Counted from the first letter of the stretch, positions 1 through 6,149 are shown. The stretch is DNA of 6,576 nt from Gammaproteobacteria bacterium (GCA_019090565.1 JAHRVS010000112.1:1-6576), one strand, 5' to 3'. The notes: generated by a model from the sequence alone, not told the origin. Numbers and translations: made by a program.

Positions 1-23
1 CTCGAAAGTTACCAGGGGATATT

Positions 24-788
24 ATGGAATCGATGAACGCGGGTGACATGCCGGCAATGGAGTTACAAGGTAGCCCCAATATTCTTATTGTCGAGGATGA
101 TGAAAAGCTTGCATCATTAACGAAAGAATACATGGAGGGGAATGGGCTGAGTGTTTCCATCGAAATGGATGGAGCCAAAGCTGTTGACCGTATTATTTCA
201 GATCAACCAGATTTAGTGGTACTTGACGTCATGTTGCCTTCAAAAGATGGCATGGCTGTTTGTCGTGAGGTGCGCTCCCAGTTTGCCAACCCCATTCTAA
301 TGCTTACCGCTCGCACCGACGATGTTGATCATGTCTTGGGTTTGGAGATGGGCGCAGACGATTATCTCTCAAAGCCTGTTCGACCAAGGGTGCTGTTGGC
401 ACGCATAAAGGCACTATTACGCCGATCTCAAGTGGGCAGCTCTGACGCCGACCGTGGTAATGCGATGGCACAAGCGGGATCACGATTGGAATTTGCAGAT
501 TTGGTTATTGATCATGCCTCGCGGGATGTCTGGTTGAGAGAAGAACGGGTAGATTTAACCAGTGCAGAATTTGATTTATTGTGGTTACTCTCTTCCAATG
601 CAGGAAGGATCCTTTCAAGGGAAGAGATTTTTGAAGTTTTACGGGGGATAGAATACGATGGGCAAGATCGTTCGATAGATGTGCGTGTATCTCGCATTCG
701 CCCAAAAATTGGCGATGACCCCATGAACCCAAAAAGAATTAAAACCGTCAGGAGTAAGGGGTACTTGTTCGTAAAAGAAATTTCTTAA
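24..788 (+). CDS. rstA: RstA-like OmpR-family response regulator
   Basis: Cytoplasmic DNA-binding response regulator, 254 aa, expected to be phosphorylated by the histidine kinase encoded next. The receiver domain (about residues 19-135) has the acidic pair D25/D26 in IVEDDEKL, phosphoacceptor D68 in LVVLDVMLP, T95 and K117 in the KP motif. A winged-helix output domain (about 150-254) ends in the stretch RIKTVRSKGYLF. The wing region, including RGIEYDGQDRSIDV, closely follows E. coli RstA, so RstA is the best family name; the regulon cannot be read from here. Four in-frame ATGs lie near the 5' end (24, 33, 48, 57). The first is chosen because AGGGGA at 14-19 sits 4 nt before it, whereas the others lack a usable site. 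This gives an N-terminal extension of about 17 residues over E. coli RstA, so a shorter start is possible. The native promoter lies outside the window. Confidence 0.93.
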   Translation: MESMNAGDMPAMELQGSPNILIVEDDEKLASLTKEYMEGNGLSVSIEMDGAKAVDRIISDQPDLVVLDVMLPSKDGMAVCREVRSQFANPILMLTARTDDVDHVLGLEMGADDYLSKPVRPRVLLARIKALLRRSQVGSSDADRGNAMAQAGSRLEFADLVIDHASRDVWLREERVDLTSAEFDLLWLLSSNAGRILSREEIFEVLRGIEYDGQDRSIDVRVSRIRPKIGDDPMNPKRIKTVRSKGYLFVKEIS

Positions 789-991
789 AGATGCCTCTAA
801 AGTGTGTTTTTCACGCGATAGCTGCGTCAGTTCTGAACTTAAGTCCTCGTGTATGCCTTGTGCGCTAAAGCTCTCCGCGTGGGGCTTCCTTGCTCTCAAA
901 TGAAAGTTACTAATTTCAGAGAAAGTCTTAATGCTCCTCGCTGAAGCTTATTTGAAATAACACCTAACCTATATGCAGGAATCGTCGTCAT
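789..991. other. 203-nt spacer between response regulator and kinase genes
   Basis: Regulator and kinase genes of one system are usually a few bases apart or overlapping; here 203 nt separate them. The spacer holds no convincing gene. Visible elements are a 25-codon reading frame (791-868) beginning 2 nt after the regulator stop but lacking a good ribosome site, a wobble-rich hairpin at 868-887 without a T run, and the inverted repeat TTATTTGAAATAA at 948-960, 31 nt before the kinase start. I found no good promoter hexamer pair. Function unknown. Confidence 0.5.
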
Positions 992-2659
992 ATGACGCGC
1001 ATTTTTTTAAAGTTATATGGCGGCATCCTAGTAGCATTTCTTGTACTTTTCTTAGTATCCTATCTCGTTTTATCCATTGTTAATCATAATCGTTACTTGC
1101 AATACCAGCAGGGTGTTTCCCAAGGTGTGGTTGGTCTTATGGGGGGCAATCTGGATGCCCTACCAGTGAATGAGCGGCTAGACTGGTTGTCCGAAGTGAA
1201 TCGAGAGTTTAATATTGGCGGAGCGTTGCACTCCCAGTCTGACCTCAAGTTGGGCCGCCGACAATTGGCTCGCCTGCTTGGCGGCATACCGATCAGCGAG
1301 AAATATAAAACCGATCAGAAATCCCTTCAGTATATTTTTTACCGTTTAAAGGAAGACGGCCTTTTCTTGGGCGTCGAAAGCGGCCCAGTTTTTCGTGATT
1401 TGCCAAGTTTGACGCTGTACTTGATTGTCGAGCATATGGCGGAGGTGGAGCCTGCTAACTACCAAAAAGAACTCAAAAAAATAACCGGTCATTTTGCTTA
1501 CACCCTGTCTATCCGTGAATCGCACTCAATGACGCTGAATCACGCACAAGAAACCCGCCTCCAGTCTGGCGGTACTATTATCGATATGATGGATGGTTTA
1601 GGCCAGCCAGTGCTAATTTCAAAATTATTTGATTCAAAACATTACCTGTTGATCGGCCCCATTCAACGGTTTAACGAATACCCATTTATGCTGGTTATGA
1701 TCATCCTGCTGATTGATGTCGCATTGTTAGGGTGTGTGGCTTATATACTCGTTAGACCTATAGAAAAACGTTTGGCCGGCCTTTCTCGTGCGGCAAAACA
1801 AATAAAGAAAGGGAACCTTGAAGTGCGTGCGGAAGTGGGTAGTTCGGATGCGATTGGATTTCTTGCCGATGCGTTTAACGCCATGGCTGAGCACATTCAG
1901 ATGCTGCTGGATATGCAAACTGAAATGATTCGTGCCGTCTCGCATGAATTGCGAACCCCTGTAGCGAGAATGCGGTTTTCATTGCAGTTAATAGAGGACG
2001 TTAATGATGAAGCAGGCCGCTTGCCCCTTATAAACGGAATGGATGACGATATGCAGGAGCTGGACGAACTCATTGATGAAATCCTAACCTATGCCAAGAT
2101 GGAGCATTCGGCTCCTGAGCTTGAGTTTATACTGCTTGATGTTGATGGCGTCATGAACCGCATACAGACCGATATGGGCAAATCCGCAGAGAAAAACAAT
2201 ATCGTACTTGAACATATACCTGAAAGCTTGCCTCACCGGCATCGCTTGGTCGAGGGAGATGAGCGCTACTTGCACCGTGTCATACAAAATTTTGTTGGTA
2301 ACGCAATTCGGTACGCGCAAGGGCAGGTGCGTATGTCATTTCTTATTGATGGCGTGTTATGTAAGATTGTTGTGGAGGATGATGGCCCAGGTATTCCTGA
2401 AGAAGAGTGGGGCAAGGTTTTTGCACCATTTGCGCGACTGGATACCAGTCGAAACCGAGCATCGGGTGGCTACGGCTTGGGTCTTTCTATCGTGCAGAGA
2501 ATTGTAAACTGGCACCACGGTAGGGTGAGTGTTGAGAAAAGCTCTCTCGGAGGGGCGATGTTTATTATGGAGTGGCCTGTTCGCCAACCCGATGCTTTTT
2601 CAACGATGCCTTTAGAATCTATCGATAGGGGGCGTTCCAAAAGTGAGTCGCACTCATAG
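992..2659 (+). CDS. rstB: RstB-like sensor histidine kinase
   Basis: Inner-membrane sensor kinase, 555 aa, predicted partner of the upstream RstA-like regulator. Order of parts: TM1 (about 10-30); periplasmic region (31-232); TM2 (233-254); HAMP (about 255-307); dimerisation/phosphoacceptor domain with H318 in VSHELRTP; ATPase domain (about 415-530) with N-box N433/N437 in QNFVGNAIRY, G1 box EDDGPGIP (462-469), F box FAPFARLD and G2 box GGYGLGLSIV (492-501). All catalytic motifs are intact. The ATPase end (ARLDTSRNRASGGYGLGL) closely resembles E. coli RstB, which is about 433 aa. The roughly 120 extra residues are mainly periplasmic, where two similar units seem to follow one another (see findings). 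The start is ATG 992, with AGGA at 977-980 at a rather long 11-nt spacing, and it is supported by the TM1 position. The stimulus is unknown. Confidence 0.93.
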   Translation: MTRIFLKLYGGILVAFLVLFLVSYLVLSIVNHNRYLQYQQGVSQGVVGLMGGNLDALPVNERLDWLSEVNREFNIGGALHSQSDLKLGRRQLARLLGGIPISEKYKTDQKSLQYIFYRLKEDGLFLGVESGPVFRDLPSLTLYLIVEHMAEVEPANYQKELKKITGHFAYTLSIRESHSMTLNHAQETRLQSGGTIIDMMDGLGQPVLISKLFDSKHYLLIGPIQRFNEYPFMLVMIILLIDVALLGCVAYILVRPIEKRLAGLSRAAKQIKKGNLEVRAEVGSSDAIGFLADAFNAMAEHIQMLLDMQTEMIRAVSHELRTPVARMRFSLQLIEDVNDEAGRLPLINGMDDDMQELDELIDEILTYAKMEHSAPELEFILLDVDGVMNRIQTDMGKSAEKNNIVLEHIPESLPHRHRLVEGDERYLHRVIQNFVGNAIRYAQGQVRMSFLIDGVLCKIVVEDDGPGIPEEEWGKVFAPFARLDTSRNRASGGYGLGLSIVQRIVNWHHGRVSVEKSSLGGAMFIMEWPVRQPDAFSTMPLESIDRGRSKSESHS

Positions 2660-2734
2660 CACCTTACTACTTTTTGTGAACGCTCTTGCACCCAGAACAA
2701 AGGTGAAATCAACGCTCGCTTGATACCTTTGATC

Positions 2735-2743
2735 TGTTAAAAT
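2735..2743 (+). promoter_or_regulatory. Extended -10 promoter of trmJ
   Basis: TG-T-TAAAAT (2735-2743) is an extended -10 element with a 5/6 match to TATAAT. At a 17-nt spacing the -35 position reads CTCGCT, a poor hexamer; TTGATA at 2720-2725 is a good hexamer but only 12 nt away. Predicted transcription begins near 2750, leaving a leader of about 32 nt before trmJ. This suggests trmJ is transcribed separately from the kinase gene. It is a sequence match only. Confidence 0.5.
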
Positions 2744-2781
2744 ACGCGCCTCGAATTAATCGATCCTTGTGGTGCAATTTC

Positions 2782-3576
2782 ATGTTTGAAAATATACGTA
2801 TTGTGATGGTTCACACCTCTCACCCAGGCAATATTGGCGCAGCAGCTCGGGCCTTGAAAACGATGGGTTTGTCTCGCCTTGTCTTGGTTTCACCTCAAGA
2901 TTACCCTAACCAAAAAGCCATATGGCGGGCGGCAGGGGCAGCAGATATATTAGAAAACGTGCAAGTTGTTGAAACTCTTGGCGAGGCAATTGCTGGTTGT
3001 TCTATGGTGGTGGGAGCAAGCGCAAGGCAGCGACGAATACCGTGGCCAGCGTTTGATTCCCGGCAAGGTGGGGAGGTGGTTGCAAAGCAGTCTCAGACTG
3101 AGCAGGTCGCACTCATTTTTGGTCGGGAAGACCGAGGACTTACAAACGAAGAGCTGCAGCAGTGTAACTACCACATCGAAATCCCAGCGAATGAAGAGTA
3201 CGGGGTGTTAAATGTAGCGTCCGCGGTGCAGATCATTTGTTACGAGGTTCGCATGGCATTAGTCGCTGACAAGTTGGCTAATGACCAGAACAAAGACAAA
3301 GAGCCTAGCGGCACGCCATCACCTGAGGCGCTACGAATGCCTATTAACCCTGTTCGCTGGGATGAGCGGCTCGCCACCTCTGGTGAGATGGAGCACTTCT
3401 TTAATCACCTTGAAACCACGCTTACCCAGCTAGACTTTCATGAGCCGGAAAACCCTCGGCAACTACTGACGCGTTTGCGTCGTTTATTTATGCGTTCGCG
3501 CCTTGATCATCTTGAGATAAACATACTCCGTGGGGCTATGACAGCAGTTCAAAAGAAAATAGGTGTCAAGCGCTAA
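2782..3576 (+). CDS. trmJ: tRNA (cytidine/uridine-32-2'-O)-methyltransferase TrmJ
   Basis: SPOUT-class RNA methyltransferase, 264 aa (E. coli TrmJ is 246), which uses S-adenosylmethionine to 2'-O-methylate nucleotide 32 in the tRNA anticodon loop. The N-terminus MFENIRIVMVHTSHPGNIG matches the family start and contains the substrate-side arginine R23 in AAARALKTMG. The knot region has IFGREDRGLTNEEL (112-125) and YGVLNVASAVQ (140-150), the cofactor-binding loops. A helical C-terminal extension ends in LEINILRG. The linker between the domains (about 165-205) is longer than in E. coli, accounting for most of the size difference. The loop E. coli has as YSSLN reads YGVLN here. ATG 2782 is preferred over an upstream in-frame TTG at 2767 because it aligns with the family; GTGGTG at 2769-2774 is a weak ribosome site 7 nt before it. 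It sits upstream of iscR, as in many gammaproteobacteria. Confidence 0.96.
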   Translation: MFENIRIVMVHTSHPGNIGAAARALKTMGLSRLVLVSPQDYPNQKAIWRAAGAADILENVQVVETLGEAIAGCSMVVGASARQRRIPWPAFDSRQGGEVVAKQSQTEQVALIFGREDRGLTNEELQQCNYHIEIPANEEYGVLNVASAVQIICYEVRMALVADKLANDQNKDKEPSGTPSPEALRMPINPVRWDERLATSGEMEHFFNHLETTLTQLDFHEPENPRQLLTRLRRLFMRSRLDHLEINILRGAMTAVQKKIGVKR

Positions 3577-3601
3577 GTGCTTGGTGAGAGCACTGAGTTT
3601 T
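3573..3601 (+). terminator. Probable rho-independent terminator of trmJ
   Basis: AGTGCT (3576-3581) pairs perfectly with AGCACT (3589-3594) around a 7-nt loop. After one A-G mismatch the stem extends by two pairs (CT 3573-3574 with AG 3596-3597), and TTTT follows at 3598-3601. The stem overlaps the trmJ stop codon. The T run is short, so termination may be partial. It would insulate iscR from trmJ. Confidence 0.5.
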
Positions 3602-3685
3602 CTCAATGGCTTGCTGGGTGGCAGTCCTGTTTGGGACGGGTCGTTGCTTGCCATTCGCCGGCTTTCCATATTTTGGGAGAGACTA
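3577..3685. other. trmJ-iscR spacer with long imperfect inverted repeat
   Basis: This part of the 216-nt trmJ-iscR gap carries no gene. AATGGC (3605-3610) pairs with GCCATT (3650-3655); the 51-nt fold contains an inner stem GTCCT (3624-3628) with GGGAC (3633-3637) around a GTTT loop. A further 6-bp stem, CTTTCC (3662-3667) with GGAGAG (3676-3681), lies directly before the IscR box. If transcribed, these would fall in the trmJ 3' region. Role unknown. Confidence 0.35.
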
Positions 3686-3719
3686 ATACTTGACTAAATT
3701 GGTCGGAATAGGCTAAGTT
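3686..3719 (+). promoter_or_regulatory. iscR promoter with IscR type-1 box
   Basis: Bases 3686-3710 match the E. coli type-1 IscR consensus at 20 of 25 positions, with the core GACT-AAATT-GGTC (3692-3704) against GACT-N5-AGTC; only the right-hand flank departs. TTGACT (3690-3695, 5/6 -35 match) is embedded in the box, so bound [2Fe-2S]-IscR would block RNA polymerase, the known autorepression scheme. The -10 is weak: TAAGTT (3714-3719) at an 18-nt spacing. A small palindrome GCTAA-G-TTAGC lies at 3712-3722. Implied leader is about 65-70 nt. The box call is strong; the exact start site is uncertain. Confidence 0.75.
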
Positions 3720-3792
3720 AGCAGTGTTCGAGGCTAGGTGTTGCCAAGTTCTATGCCTCACTATTATGACTTTTACTTTATGGGCGGTGCCT

Positions 3793-4266
3793 ATGCGATT
3801 AACTACTAAGGGTAGGTATGCCGTCACTGCAATGCTAGACCTTGCCATTAATGACGGCCAAGGGCCCATTAGCCTTGCGGATATATCAGAACGTCACGCT
3901 ATTTCGGTTTCCTACCTTGAGCAACTCTTTGCAAAACTTCGCCGAGCTAAACTGGTAGACAGTGTGCGCGGCCCAGGTGGCGGCTACACCTTGGGAGAAA
4001 CCCATATGGACACCGATATACTTCGGATTGTTGATGCCATCGATGAAAAAGTGGACGCCACTCGCTGCCAAGGGAGGGGTGACTGTCATCATGGCTGCAA
4101 GTGCATCACTCATGAGCTTTGGGAAGACCTCAGCGGTCAAATACGCAATTTTCTGGGCAACATCAGCCTTGGTGAACTGGTGAAGGGCCACGAGGAACGT
4201 CTGGCCGAAGAGGCCAAAAAGGAGATAGATCGGGCTAACGAAAAACGCCCTGTAACGCTGGTTTAA
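3793..4266 (+). CDS. iscR: Fe-S cluster-sensing transcriptional regulator IscR
   Basis: Rrf2-family regulator of 157 aa (E. coli 162) that represses the isc operon when it carries a [2Fe-2S] cluster. The winged helix spans about residues 1-80 (MRLTTKGRYAVTAMLDLA; recognition region SVSYLEQLFAKLRR; wing RGPGGGYTL). Cluster ligands C92, C98, C104 and H107 sit at exactly the E. coli positions. E43, which in E. coli lets IscR distinguish type-1 from type-2 sites, is also present. An additional cysteine at 102 (HGCKC) replaces the Asp of E. coli. In-frame upstream GTG 3724 and ATG 3766 exist, but ATG 3793 is the conserved family start and has GGCGGTG at 3783-3789, close to GGAGGTG. It lies under a type-1 IscR box and is the first gene of iscRSUA; the next gene is 134 nt away, as is common for a separately controlled iscR. 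Confidence 0.97.
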   Translation: MRLTTKGRYAVTAMLDLAINDGQGPISLADISERHAISVSYLEQLFAKLRRAKLVDSVRGPGGGYTLGETHMDTDILRIVDAIDEKVDATRCQGRGDCHHGCKCITHELWEDLSGQIRNFLGNISLGELVKGHEERLAEEAKKEIDRANEKRPVTLV

Positions 4267-4367
4267 TTGGGGGATTGTGTATACCATCTCGGCGCTTTGA
4301 CGATAAGCGCCTCGGTGCCGTAACCCAGCTCTTCGATTTGAGCTAAAGCGGTTTTGATTTTCGTCAT
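4263..4367 (-). CDS. Hypothetical 34-aa antisense reading frame
   Basis: The complement of the iscR-iscS gap is open from ATG (4367-4365) to TAA (4265-4263), 34 codons. AGGT lies 6 nt before the ATG (4377-4374). The peptide begins MTKIKTALAQIEELG and is mixed polar/hydrophobic, with no cysteine and no membrane segment. I recognise no family. It covers nearly the whole spacer and overlaps the iscR stop by 4 nt, so it may be simple chance in a short non-coding stretch. Confidence 0.15.
   Translation of the reverse strand: MTKIKTALAQIEELGYGTEALIVKAPRWYTQSPN
4291..4311 (+). promoter_or_regulatory. Perfect hairpin in the iscR-iscS spacer
   Basis: GGCGCTT (4291-4297) pairs perfectly with AAGCGCC (4305-4311) around the loop TGACGAT, 25 nt after the iscR stop. 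No T run follows, so it is not a classical terminator. In E. coli a structured iscR-iscS spacer protects the iscR part of the mRNA while the small RNA RyhB triggers decay of iscSUA; a 3'-end-stabilising role here is an inference from that position. A second, weaker stem, AGCTC/GAGCT, is at 4327-4344. Confidence 0.5.
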
Positions 4368-4390
4368 CACGCTACCTGTTATTGCTTATT

Positions 4391-4394
4391 GGAG
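4391..4394 (+). promoter_or_regulatory. iscS ribosome binding site
   Basis: GGAG, 6 nt before ATG 4401. It fixes the iscS start and excludes the in-frame TTG at 4389, which would add four non-conserved residues. Confidence 0.75.
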
Positions 4395-4400
4395 TTCCAA

Positions 4401-5615
4401 ATGAGTCGCCCAATTTACATGGATTACGCCGCTACAACCCCTGCTGATCCGCGTGTATCAAAGAAAATGAGTGAATACCTCGATATTGACGGGATATACG
4501 GGAACGCAGCTTCCCGCTCTCATATTTACGGATGGCAGGCTGAAGAGGCCATTGAAGCAGCTAGAAAGCAGGTTGCTGAATTGGTCAACTGTGACCCCAG
4601 GGAGGTGGTTTTAACCTCCGGTGCAACCGAGTCCGATAACCTAGCGATAAAAGGTGTTGCCCACTTCTATGAGAAAAAGGGCAAGCACATTGTCACGTCT
4701 AAAATTGAGCACAAAGCAGTGCTGGATTCTTGTCGTCAGCTTGAGCGAGAGGGGTATGAAGTTAGCTACTTAGAGCCAGATTCTAACGGTGTTATCTCCC
4801 CTGATGCCGTCAAAGCCGCAATTCGTGACGACACCACATTGGTTTCGCTCATGCATGTTAATAATGAAATTGGCGCGATTAACGACATCGCAGCAATTGG
4901 CGAAATAACCCGCGAAAAGGGTGTTCTATTTCATGTTGATGGTGCACAAAGTGCGGGTAAAATAGACATAGATCTCGACACCCTTAAGGTCGACCTAATG
5001 TCTTTTTCAGCCCATAAAATGTATGGGCCAAAAGGAATGGGTGTGCTGTATGTGCAACGTAAGCCTCGCGTACGCCTTGAAGCCCAAATGCATGGTGGTG
5101 GCCATGAAAGAGGTATGCGCTCAGGCACACTTGCAACCCATCAAATTGTAGGGATGGGCGAAGCATTTCGAATAGCCAAAGAAGATTTTGACGCTGATCA
5201 TGCGCATATCAGCGCGCTGCGTAAACGCTTATGGGATGGCTTTAGTGACATGGAGGCCGTGACGGTTAATGGTGATTATGATCACTCGGTTCCCGGTATT
5301 TTGAATATTAGTTTTGCTTACGTTGAAGGTGAATCTTTGATGATGGCGTTTAAGAATATAGCCGTTTCTTCTGGTTCGGCGTGCACCTCTGCAAGCCTCG
5401 AGCCTTCCTATGTGCTCAGAGCGATCGGTCTGTCGGATGAAATGGCCCACAGCTCTATTCGCTTCTCTATTGGTCGCTTTACGAAAGAAGCAGAAATAGA
5501 TCAAATTATTGCAGAAGTTCGTTACGCGGTGAATAAGCTTAGAGAGATATCCCCCTTATGGGATATGTATAAAGACGGCATCGATCTAGACAGCGTTGAA
5601 TGGGCTGCACACTAA
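4401..5615 (+). CDS. iscS: Cysteine desulfurase IscS
   Basis: Pyridoxal-phosphate enzyme of 404 aa, the same length as E. coli IscS and alignable with it essentially without gaps. It converts L-cysteine to L-alanine and holds the sulfur as a persulfide, which it passes to IscU and to other acceptors such as TusA and ThiI. Visible residues: H104 stacking on the cofactor (EHKAVLD), D180 and Q183 in HVDGAQSAGK, the Schiff-base lysine K206 in SFSAHKMYGPKG, and catalytic C328 in SSGSACTSASLEPSYV on the mobile loop. The C-terminus SPLWDMYKDGIDLDSVEWAAH retains the family's IscU-interacting tail. E. coli has HVDATQ where this protein has HVDGAQ, a minor change. iscU follows 31 nt after the stop, so the two are very likely co-transcribed and co-translated. 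As the dedicated group I desulfurase it supplies sulfur for clusters, tRNA thiolation and cofactors. Confidence 0.98.
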   Translation: MSRPIYMDYAATTPADPRVSKKMSEYLDIDGIYGNAASRSHIYGWQAEEAIEAARKQVAELVNCDPREVVLTSGATESDNLAIKGVAHFYEKKGKHIVTSKIEHKAVLDSCRQLEREGYEVSYLEPDSNGVISPDAVKAAIRDDTTLVSLMHVNNEIGAINDIAAIGEITREKGVLFHVDGAQSAGKIDIDLDTLKVDLMSFSAHKMYGPKGMGVLYVQRKPRVRLEAQMHGGGHERGMRSGTLATHQIVGMGEAFRIAKEDFDADHAHISALRKRLWDGFSDMEAVTVNGDYDHSVPGILNISFAYVEGESLMMAFKNIAVSSGSACTSASLEPSYVLRAIGLSDEMAHSSIRFSIGRFTKEAEIDQIIAEVRYAVNKLREISPLWDMYKDGIDLDSVEWAAH

Positions 5616-5646
5616 TTAAGAGTCACACTCGGCTCGGGAGTTAAAA

Positions 5647-6036
5647 ATGGCATATAACGAAAAGGTACTCGATCATTACGAAAACCCTCGCAATGTTGGC
5701 AGCATGGATAAAGGTGATGCCACCGTGGGTACCGGTATGGTCGGCGCCCCAGCATGTGGTGACGTGATGCGTTTGCAGATTCAAGTTGGCGAAAGTGGCA
5801 TCATTGAAGATGCTAAATTTAAAACTTACGGTTGTGGCTCTGCAATTGCCTCGAGCTCCTTGTTAACCGAGTGGGTGAAAGGTAAAACTATTGAAGAAGC
5901 CGCACAGATAAAAAATACCGATATTGCAGACGAGCTTGCTCTACCGCCTGTTAAAGTGCATTGCTCAGTGTTGGCCGAAGATGCTATTAAGGCAGCGGTT
6001 AGTGACTATAAAAGCAAGCAAGGTGATTCTGAATAA
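5647..6036 (+). CDS. iscU: Iron-sulfur cluster scaffold protein IscU
   Basis: Scaffold of 129 aa (E. coli 128) on which IscS-derived sulfur and iron are assembled into a [2Fe-2S] cluster, later released by the HscA/HscB chaperones. Cluster and assembly residues are C37 and D39 (APACGDV), C63 (TYGCGSAIASSS), H105 and C106 (KVHCSVLAEDA). The HscA recognition motif LPPVK is intact at 99-103, implying hscA/hscB exist, probably just beyond the window. ATG 5647 has GGGAG at 5636-5640, 6 nt upstream. All conserved blocks match E. coli, and only the last residues (QGDSE) differ in kind. The gene is followed by an unusually long 182-nt spacer before iscA. Confidence 0.98.
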   Translation: MAYNEKVLDHYENPRNVGSMDKGDATVGTGMVGAPACGDVMRLQIQVGESGIIEDAKFKTYGCGSAIASSSLLTEWVKGKTIEEAAQIKNTDIADELALPPVKVHCSVLAEDAIKAAVSDYKSKQGDSE

Positions 6037-6045
6037 AAATAGTCC

Positions 6046-6088
6046 CGAAGACTCCTGCTTTTAGGAGGACAATGGTCTTTCGTTTTTT
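6046..6088 (+). terminator. Candidate terminator/attenuator between iscU and iscA
   Basis: CGAAGAC (6046-6052) can pair with GTC-T-TTCG (6075-6082, one bulged T), and six T residues follow immediately (6083-6088), the layout of an intrinsic terminator. Inside it TCCT (6053-6056) pairs with AGGA (6063-6066). An alternative local stem, CTCCT/AGGAG (6052-6067), competes. The outer stem is only about 4/7 GC and has an 8-nt asymmetric loop, so termination is probably partial. It begins 9 nt after the iscU stop. Confidence 0.4.
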
Positions 6089-6149
6089 GCAGCCCTTTGT
6101 GTTACGGCGTGCAACTGGAGAGTCTTGGGGTTTATTAAAAGTATCGTAG
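6072..6149 (+). CDS. Candidate 25-aa micro-ORF in iscU-iscA spacer
   Basis: ATG 6072 to TAG 6147-6149. It is preceded by a perfect AGGAGG (6063-6068), though only 3 nt before the ATG, which is tight. The peptide starts MVFRFLQPFVLRRATG and ends WGLLKVS: hydrophobic at the front, with three arginines and no cysteine. I know no family for it. The ribosome site is inside a hairpin, and the ORF runs across the candidate terminator, so it could be a leader peptide; it could equally be chance. iscA begins 69 nt after its stop. Confidence 0.25.
   Translation: MVFRFLQPFVLRRATGESWGLLKVS

Noticed and set aside
868..887. Hairpin AAGC...GCTT between the regulator and kinase genes as a terminator
   Set aside because: The stem relies on two G-T pairs and there is no T run after it.
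2660..2705. Inverted repeat CACCTT/AAGGTG after the kinase gene as a terminator
   Set aside because: The loop is 34 nt and the T run lies inside the loop rather than after the stem.
3741..3767. Second promoter for iscR: TTGCCA (3741-3746) with TATTAT (3762-3767)
   Set aside because: Both hexamers are 5/6 matches, but the spacer is only 15 nt and no IscR site overlaps; kept only as a weak alternative to the 3690 promoter.
3724..3792. Upstream in-frame starts for IscR (GTG 3724, ATG 3766)
   Set aside because: They add residues absent from IscR family members, and the GTG start lies right behind the promoter; ATG 3793 gives the conserved MRLTTKGRYAV start.
3886..4287. 133-codon minus-strand frame across iscR
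   Set aside because: It is antisense to a fully conserved gene and has no family resemblance; a reverse-strand shadow.
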